From Nitrososphaerota archaeon (GTDB lineage Archaea > Thermoproteota > Nitrososphaeria_A > Caldarchaeales > Wolframiiraptoraceae): DNA of 10,110 bases. Of the stretch, positions 6,533 to 10,110 are shown in pieces. The DNA lies in contig JAGGVM010000038.1 of NCBI GenBank assembly GCA_021157985.1, positions 1-10,110 of the forward strand, written 5' to 3'. The stretch's first letter is position 1. Each line of letters starts with the position of its first letter. The notes under the pieces were generated by a model. That model was not told the origin of the DNA and did no database searches. It was given only the letters and a program-made list of their open reading frames with translations. Both the position numbers and the translations under genes were made by a program.

Positions 6533-7003
6533 ATGGGTCGGAAATCGGATATAGATACTAGAGATCTGAAGATCCTTGAGATACTTCAGAAGAACGGGAG
6601 GGCATCTTACTCGGAGATCGCGAGGAAGATGGGGATGAGCGAGGCGGCGATCTATTCCAGAATTCAGAAGCTCATCAAATCAGGGGTTGTGAAGAAGATC
6701 CAGGCCATACTGGATCCTGAGAAGCTCGGGTTCACGGTCACGGCCTTCATATCGGTCGCGGCTCAGCCCATGAAGTATGATAAGGTTCTGGCCCGGATCG
6801 CGGATATCCCGGGAGTCCTCGAAGTCCACGACGTGACGGGGGAACATTACTGCCTCATCAAGGTCAGGACTAAAGATAGAGAATCTCTCGCCGAAATCCT
6901 GGATAAGATCGGAACCCTCGAGGGAGTGACTTCGACCGAGACGAAGATAGTTCTGAGAACCATTAAGGAGAGCTATGAGCTGCCTTTAACTCGGAAAGCT
7001 TAG
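6533..7003 (+). CDS. Lrp/AsnC family transcriptional regulator
   Basis: This 156-residue protein has the two classic domains. The winged helix-turn-helix covers about 6-62 (DIDTRDLKILEILQKNGRAS, then YSEIARKMGMSEAAIYSRIQ, then KLIKSGVVKKIQAIL). The RAM ligand-binding and oligomerisation domain covers about 68-145, with the effector-site signature VTGEHYCLIKVRT (101-113). Such proteins usually act as dimers or octamers and sense amino acids; the effector here cannot be read from sequence. It ends with a short tail, YELPLTRKA. ATG at 6533 sits the right distance after a strong TATA box and lacks a Shine-Dalgarno site. The gene is divergent from the deacetylase, whose promoter it might also control, and its stop overlaps the HAD phosphatase stop by 4 bases. 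Confidence 0.94.
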   Translation: MGRKSDIDTRDLKILEILQKNGRASYSEIARKMGMSEAAIYSRIQKLIKSGVVKKIQAILDPEKLGFTVTAFISVAAQPMKYDKVLARIADIPGVLEVHDVTGEHYCLIKVRTKDRESLAEILDKIGTLEGVTSTETKIVLRTIKESYELPLTRKA

Positions 7004-7794
7004 GGGTAAAGCGTTTCAACGAGCTCGCCGAGGTTCCTAAATACGTAGGTGGGCTTAAGCTCCTCCGGGATACCGCGTAAATCAGATTCCTTCGCGATTC
7101 CCGTGAGAACGAGCGCCGTGTCCGCCCCTATCGCCTTCCCGGCCTTGATATCCGTGTCCAGCCTGTCTCCAACGACGAGTACCTCCGACGCCTCGAGGCC
7201 CAGCTTCTTCAAGGCCACGTCCATAATTATCCTCGAGGGCTTACCAACTATTATCGGCTCAAACCCGGCCATAGCCTTGAAGGCAGCGACAATCGCTCCG
7301 GAACCGGGCTCGATCCCCTCAGCTCCTGGATGAGTCACGTCGGGGTTCGTCCCTATGAAGACCGCGCCCTTGTGTATCGCCTTTAATCCGAACCTGAATT
7401 TCTCGTAATTTATCTCCGGATCCATTCCGACTACGACGTATTCCGCTTTCCGCCATTCGCTGGGCTCGAGGAGCTCGTGGCCGAAGCGCCTGCAATACTC
7501 TTTTACTCCTCGTCCGGCTATCACTAACACCTTACTAGGCCCGGACCTTGAGCGTATGTAGGCGGCGACGGCTTCCGAGACTGTTAGGACTTCTTCTGCT
7601 TCGCAATCGATCCCCATGCTTCTGAGCTTCTCCGCGAACTCCTCCGAGGTCCTCATCGGGTTATTGGTGACGTAAAGTATCTTCACGCCGAGCTTCTTCA
7701 GCTTAGTGAGGGCATCGACGGCTCCCTCGGTCGGCTCGCTCCCCACGTAGACGCATCCATCCAGGTCTAGGATCAATCCACGATAATTTTTCAT
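7000..7794 (-). CDS. HAD superfamily hydrolase, NagD/subclass IIA type phosphatase
   Basis: This is a haloacid dehalogenase-fold sugar- or nucleotide-phosphatase; the substrate is not known. Numbered from the ATG at 7794 (264 residues): motif I ILDLDGC with nucleophile D10 and D12; motif II VTNNP (42-46) with T43; motif III GKPSR with K185; and motif IV VVGDRLDTDIKAG with D210 and D215. The large cap between motifs II and III, including GMDPEINYEKF and GTNPDVTHPG, identifies subclass IIA, shared by NagD, p-nitrophenyl phosphatases and phosphoglycolate phosphatases. The frame extends to ATGs at 7803 and 7842, but 7794 matches the usual few residues before DLDG, lies about 29 nt from a TATA-like CTTTAAGC (7819-7826), and leaves room for the divergent PadR promoter. 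It converges on the Lrp gene. Confidence 0.9.
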   Translation of the reverse strand: MKNYRGLILDLDGCVYVGSEPTEGAVDALTKLKKLGVKILYVTNNPMRTSEEFAEKLRSMGIDCEAEEVLTVSEAVAAYIRSRSGPSKVLVIAGRGVKEYCRRFGHELLEPSEWRKAEYVVVGMDPEINYEKFRFGLKAIHKGAVFIGTNPDVTHPGAEGIEPGSGAIVAAFKAMAGFEPIIVGKPSRIIMDVALKKLGLEASEVLVVGDRLDTDIKAGKAIGADTALVLTGIAKESDLRGIPEELKPTYVFRNLGELVETLYP

Positions 7795-7818
7795 CCGAAC
7801 CATGGAGCTGGAGGTTTG

Positions 7819-7850
7819 CTTAAAGGATTCCGGCGGGAACATTATTATCT
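7819..7850. promoter_or_regulatory. divergent TATA-like elements for the HAD and PadR genes
   Basis: On the minus strand CTTTAAGC (7819-7826) suits a HAD transcript beginning near 7797. On the plus strand ATTATTATCT (7841-7850) suits a PadR transcript beginning near 7871, a few bases before the ATG at 7879. Neither is a strong consensus. The two elements are only about 15 bases apart, so the promoters may compete or share a regulator. Confidence 0.35.
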
Positions 7851-7878
7851 TAGATCCCTTTAACCCTTGTCGAAGACG

Positions 7879-8208
7879 ATGACTAAGAATACCGCGGCGT
7901 ATAGAAGGCTCACCCGCAAGCTCACGATCGAGAACCTGTGGCTATACGTTTTGAGCCTTTTGAAGAAGGAGCCCGTCTATGGATATGAGATAAGGGAGAA
8001 GATAGAGAAGCGGTTCGGCTTCAAGCCTGGCAAGGTGACGTGCTACATAGTCCTGCATAAGCTGGAGTCGGAGGGATTGATAGCGAGTAAGAAGATCGAT
8101 GAGGAAAGCGGCGGCCCCCAGAGAAAATACTACGTTTTAACCGCTAAAGGCGAGAGAGCCCTTCAGAAGGCGAAATCGTTTTTAAAGAGGCTGGCCCAAG
8201 AGCTCTAG
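7879..8208 (+). CDS. PadR family transcriptional regulator
   Basis: This 109-residue winged-helix protein matches the PadR N-terminal domain: NLWLYVLSLLKKEPVYGYEI (19-38), then the recognition region KPGKVTCYIVLHKLESEGLI (49-68) and the wing with SGGPQRKYYVLTAKGERAL (77-95). It has only a short C-terminal helix after the wing, so it is the small PadR type (compare LmrR), which dimerises and usually represses. The ATG at 7879 is preferred; an in-frame TTG at 7867 would add four residues. No Shine-Dalgarno site is seen. It lies 68 bases upstream of the inositol phosphate synthase gene on the same strand and is divergent from the HAD gene, so either may be its target. Its ligand is not predictable. 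Confidence 0.9.
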   Translation: MTKNTAAYRRLTRKLTIENLWLYVLSLLKKEPVYGYEIREKIEKRFGFKPGKVTCYIVLHKLESEGLIASKKIDEESGGPQRKYYVLTAKGERALQKAKSFLKRLAQEL

Positions 8209-8220
8209 TTCATAAGTATA

Positions 8221-8246
8221 AACTATTTCACGGGTGTGAAACAGTT
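8221..8246. repeat. 11-bp inverted repeat overlapping the inositol synthase promoter
   Basis: AACTATTTCAC (8221-8231) and GTGAAACAGTT (8236-8246) are inverted copies matching at 10 of 11 positions, separated by GGGT. The right arm covers the TFB-recognition (BRE) position just before the TATA box of the downstream gene. It may be an operator; alternatively each arm is the BRE of a promoter facing outward. Confidence 0.7.
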
Positions 8247-8254
8247 ATATATCG
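8236..8254 (+). promoter_or_regulatory. inositol phosphate synthase promoter (BRE + TATA)
   Basis: GTGAAACAG followed by TTATATATC gives an archaeal BRE-like A-run and a strong TATA element. The TATA centre near 8248 lies 29 nt before the ATG at 8277 and no Shine-Dalgarno site precedes the ATG, so a leaderless mRNA is expected. The gene thus seems to have its own promoter rather than relying on read-through from PadR. Confidence 0.7.
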
Positions 8255-8276
8255 ATAGCCCCTTCTTCTAGCTGAC

Positions 8277-9356
8277 ATGTCAAAGGTAAAAGTTGCAATT
8301 ATAGGAGTTGGTAACTGCGCTTCGGCGCTGGTTCAGGGAGTCTATTACTACAAGGATGCTGACGAGAACGAGAGGATCCCGGGGCTGATGCACGTCAGGC
8401 TCGGGCCGTATCACGTGAGCGACATAGAGTTCGTCGCGGCGTTCGACGTTGATAAAAACAAGGTTGGAAAAGATTTGTCGGAGGCGATCTTCGCTCCCCC
8501 GAACTGCACGAGGAGGTTCGCGGAGGTGCCTAAGCTCGGAGTCGAGGTAATGAGGGGAATGACCCACGACAGCATAGGGAAGTATCTCCATGGAGTTGTC
8601 GAGAAGCATCCATCGCCGACCGTTGACGTCGCGGATGTTTTGAAGAGCACGGGAGCTGACGTCGTGATAAACTTCCTTCCTGTCGGAAGCGAGTCTGCGA
8701 CGAAGTGGTACGTCGAGCAAGTGTTGGAGGCCGGATCCGCCCTCGTCAACGGTATACCGGTCTTCATAGCGAGGGAGCCTAGGTGGCAGCAGGTCTTCGA
8801 GAAACGCGGGATACCCTTGATAGGGGATGACGTGAAGAGCCAGGTCGGGGCGACGATCCTTCACCGAACCTTGGTGAAGCTCTTCGTGGACAGGGGAGTT
8901 AAGGTTGAGAGGACTTTCCAGCTGAACTTCGGAGGGAACACGGACTTCCTGAACATGCTGGAGCGCGAGAGGTTGACGTCGAAGAAGATATCTAAGACGA
9001 CCGCGGTTACGAGCCTGCTTCCCTACGACATCGGAGAAGAAAACATCCACATCGGGCCAAGCGACTACGTTCCATGGCTGAAGGACAGGAAGTGGGCGTA
9101 CATCAGGATCGAGGGAACCGCCTTCGGTGGAGCACCGCTCTCGGTTGAGGCTAAGCTCGAGGTCTGGGACAGCCCGAACTCCGCCGGAGTAGTTATCGAT
9201 GCCCTGAGATGCGCGAAGATAGCTAAGGACCGGGGAGTCGGGGGAGTGCTGATAAGTCCATCCGCGTACTTCATGAAGAGCCCGCCGGTTCAGTATCCGG
9301 ATGACGTCGCTAGGCAGATGGTTGAAGAGTTCATTGAGGGAAAGAGGGAGCGATAA
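8277..9356 (+). CDS. ino1: myo-inositol-1-phosphate synthase
   Basis: The enzyme converts glucose 6-phosphate to L-myo-inositol 1-phosphate in an NAD-dependent redox-neutral reaction. In archaea the product feeds archaetidylinositol lipids and, in many hyperthermophiles, di-myo-inositol phosphate. The 359-residue protein is the short type seen in actinobacteria and archaea, not the roughly 500-residue eukaryotic form. The Rossmann start is [18 protein letters not shown] (4-21). Later conserved blocks are [10 protein letters not shown] (130-139), [16 protein letters not shown] (182-197), [12 protein letters not shown] (216-227), SKKISKT (235-241), [17 protein letters not shown] (264-280) and [17 protein letters not shown] (289-305). 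Lysines 187, 240 and 269 lie in the blocks that form the active site in this family. The ATG at 8277 fits the TATA spacing. It follows PadR and converges on DUF763 with a 2-base gap. Confidence 0.97.
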   Translation: MSKVKVAIIGVGNCASALVQGVYYYKDADENERIPGLMHVRLGPYHVSDIEFVAAFDVDKNKVGKDLSEAIFAPPNCTRRFAEVPKLGVEVMRGMTHDSIGKYLHGVVEKHPSPTVDVADVLKSTGADVVINFLPVGSESATKWYVEQVLEAGSALVNGIPVFIAREPRWQQVFEKRGIPLIGDDVKSQVGATILHRTLVKLFVDRGVKVERTFQLNFGGNTDFLNMLERERLTSKKISKTTAVTSLLPYDIGEENIHIGPSDYVPWLKDRKWAYIRIEGTAFGGAPLSVEAKLEVWDSPNSAGVVIDALRCAKIAKDRGVGGVLISPSAYFMKSPPVQYPDDVARQMVEEFIEGKRER

Positions 9357-9358
9357 GC

Positions 9359-10110
9359 CTAGGAAGCCTCGAGAGATTGGAAGACGTTTGACAACCTGTT
9401 AATCGCCTTCTTTTTTTCTATTAAGTTCAGGTTCGATGATTTTATCGCGTCTATCAGCTCGTATAGCCATTTATCTTCAGCCTTTCTCGAGGGAATTTCC
9501 CTGAAGAGCATCGCCGGATCCGATAGGCTTGGGTAAACCCCGTATAGCTCTATGGATGCAGCTGCTAAGAAGCGGATCATCGCCGGGCCTACGCCGCGCA
9601 GCGATAAGAGCTCCTCGAAATCCCTCGGAGAATTTTTGTTCACCATCAGTATCGTCGACCACTTTACTTTCGGTACCTCGAAGGGACACCGCCTCTCCTC
9701 CCTCGCGTCGAACTCTATTAGAGTCGATTGGCTTGATGGAATTCTATAGAGAAGTCTTCGGAGAGAGTTGAGATCCTCGTTGACTGCTTCGACCGAGGTC
9801 TTCCTCGCTTCCGCGCTTTCCCTGTCGGTCATGTCGAGCACGAGGTTCTCCCTCTCGACTGAGACAATCCCGCTGTGCGGCTCCTCGACGAAGCTTCTAA
9901 GATTCATCGAGATCCAGTGGTATCTCCTTACTAGGTTGGCGGGTTTCACTCCCTGCTGGATTATCACCCATTCACCGTCTTCCGAGACTATCATGACGTG
10001 AAGGTATAGGTCGAATCCGTCTTGAACCGCGGCGCTGTCCACCTTGGCCACCATCCTGCTCGCGTACTTCAGCCTGGAAAGAGTCTCCTCATCGAATCCG
10101 AAGTATTCCG
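9359..10110 (-). CDS. DUF763 family protein (N-terminus beyond window)
   Basis: The visible 249 residues are the C-terminal part of a DUF763 protein, a family found in archaea and some bacteria with no established function. Diagnostic blocks are SRMVAKVDSAAVQDGFDLYL, followed by a GEWVIIQQG segment, LVRRYHWIS and VEEPHSGI. A helix-hairpin-helix-like segment, ELLSLRGVGPAMIRFLAAAS, lies about 80 residues before the C-terminus and suggests nucleic-acid contact. The frame stays open to the right edge (reading EYFGFDEETLSRLKYAS before the first internal ATG at 10054), so 10054 is not the start; the family normally has more than 100 further N-terminal residues. It ends 2 bases from the inositol synthase stop. 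Family call firm, role unknown. Confidence 0.9.
   Translation of the reverse strand, partial: EYFGFDEETLSRLKYASRMVAKVDSAAVQDGFDLYLHVMIVSEDGEWVIIQQGVKPANLVRRYHWISMNLRSFVEEPHSGIVSVERENLVLDMTDRESAEARKTSVEAVNEDLNSLRRLLYRIPSSQSTLIEFDAREERRCPFEVPKVKWSTILMVNKNSPRDFEELLSLRGVGPAMIRFLAAASIELYGVYPSLSDPAMLFREIPSRKAEDKWLYELIDAIKSSNLNLIEKKKAINRLSNVFQSLEAS
9405..9419 (+). terminator. oligo-T terminator for inositol phosphate synthase, inside the opposing gene
   Basis: The plus strand reads CCTTCTTTTTTTCTA with seven consecutive T (9411-9417), about 55 nt after the synthase TAA. This is the longest plus-strand T run near a gene end in the window and suits an archaeal U-tract terminator. It lies within the 3' part of the DUF763 gene, where it encodes a Glu-Lys-Lys-Lys stretch. 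Confidence 0.5.

Noticed and set aside
7795..7842. Longer start at 7842 for the HAD phosphatase
   Set aside because: The extra 16 residues match nothing in the family, would place translation over the likely TATA element, and would leave under 40 bases for two divergent promoters. The possibility is not fully excluded.
8280..9050. Minus-strand open frame of 256 residues opposite ino1
   Set aside because: It is Arg-, Leu- and His-rich, has no family resemblance, and lies fully inside the well-supported inositol phosphate synthase gene.
10052..10054. ATG at 10054 as the start of the DUF763 gene
   Set aside because: The frame remains open upstream to the window edge, and the family has a conserved N-terminal region that must lie beyond it.
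1..10110. CRISPR arrays, insertion sequences, tRNA or rRNA genes, a defence island
   Set aside because: No regularly spaced repeats, transposase motifs, tRNA-like cloverleaf or rRNA sequence were seen; gene content is core metabolism, proteostasis and regulation.

Overview
The window looks like a chromosomal segment of an archaeon, probably a thermophile of the TACK group or a near relative; rank below domain is a guess. Supporting signs are archaeal-type families (DUF99, a PAC2 chaperone, DUF763, Lrp/AsnC and PadR regulators), TATA elements about 26-30 nt before start codons that mostly lack a Shine-Dalgarno site (leaderless mRNAs), T-rich stop signals, heavy use of AGG and ATA codons, and tight packing. 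I see no phage, insertion sequence, CRISPR array, tRNA or rRNA, and no gene-free stretch longer than 300 bases; the longest gap is 170 bases (6363-6532).

Layout. The first 48 bases may hold the tail of a rightward gene. Three leftward genes follow: a DUF99 protein (45-629), a class II HMG-CoA reductase (678-1958) and an AMP-forming acetyl-CoA synthetase (2071-4059). A T-rich terminator separates the last two. A divergent promoter region (4060-4203) leads rightward into a proteostasis pair, a PAC2 proteasome-assembly chaperone (4204-4971) and a small heat-shock protein (4982-5395). An AcuC-like histone deacetylase family enzyme (5382-6362) faces them, overlapping by 14 bases. An Lrp/AsnC regulator (6533-7003) is convergent with a HAD phosphatase (7000-7794). 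A PadR regulator (7879-8208) precedes myo-inositol-1-phosphate synthase (8277-9356). A leftward DUF763 protein (9359-10110) runs off the right edge.

How the genes may fit together. Acetyl-CoA synthetase supplies acetyl-CoA, the precursor of HMG-CoA, and HMG-CoA reductase commits it to mevalonate and archaeal isoprenoid lipids. Inositol phosphate synthase can supply polar headgroups (archaetidylinositol) or the heat solute di-myo-inositol phosphate. The deacetylase may also belong to this theme: Bacillus AcuC removes acetyl groups from the acetyl-CoA synthetase lysine that is conserved here as K616.

The features most worth a second look are an 11-bp inverted repeat in front of the inositol synthase gene, which also reads as two back-to-back promoters; the bacterial-style class II HMG-CoA reductase; the acetyl-CoA synthetase/deacetylase proximity; and a perfect HbYX-type C-terminus on the PAC2 protein. 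I found no clearly new multi-gene system.
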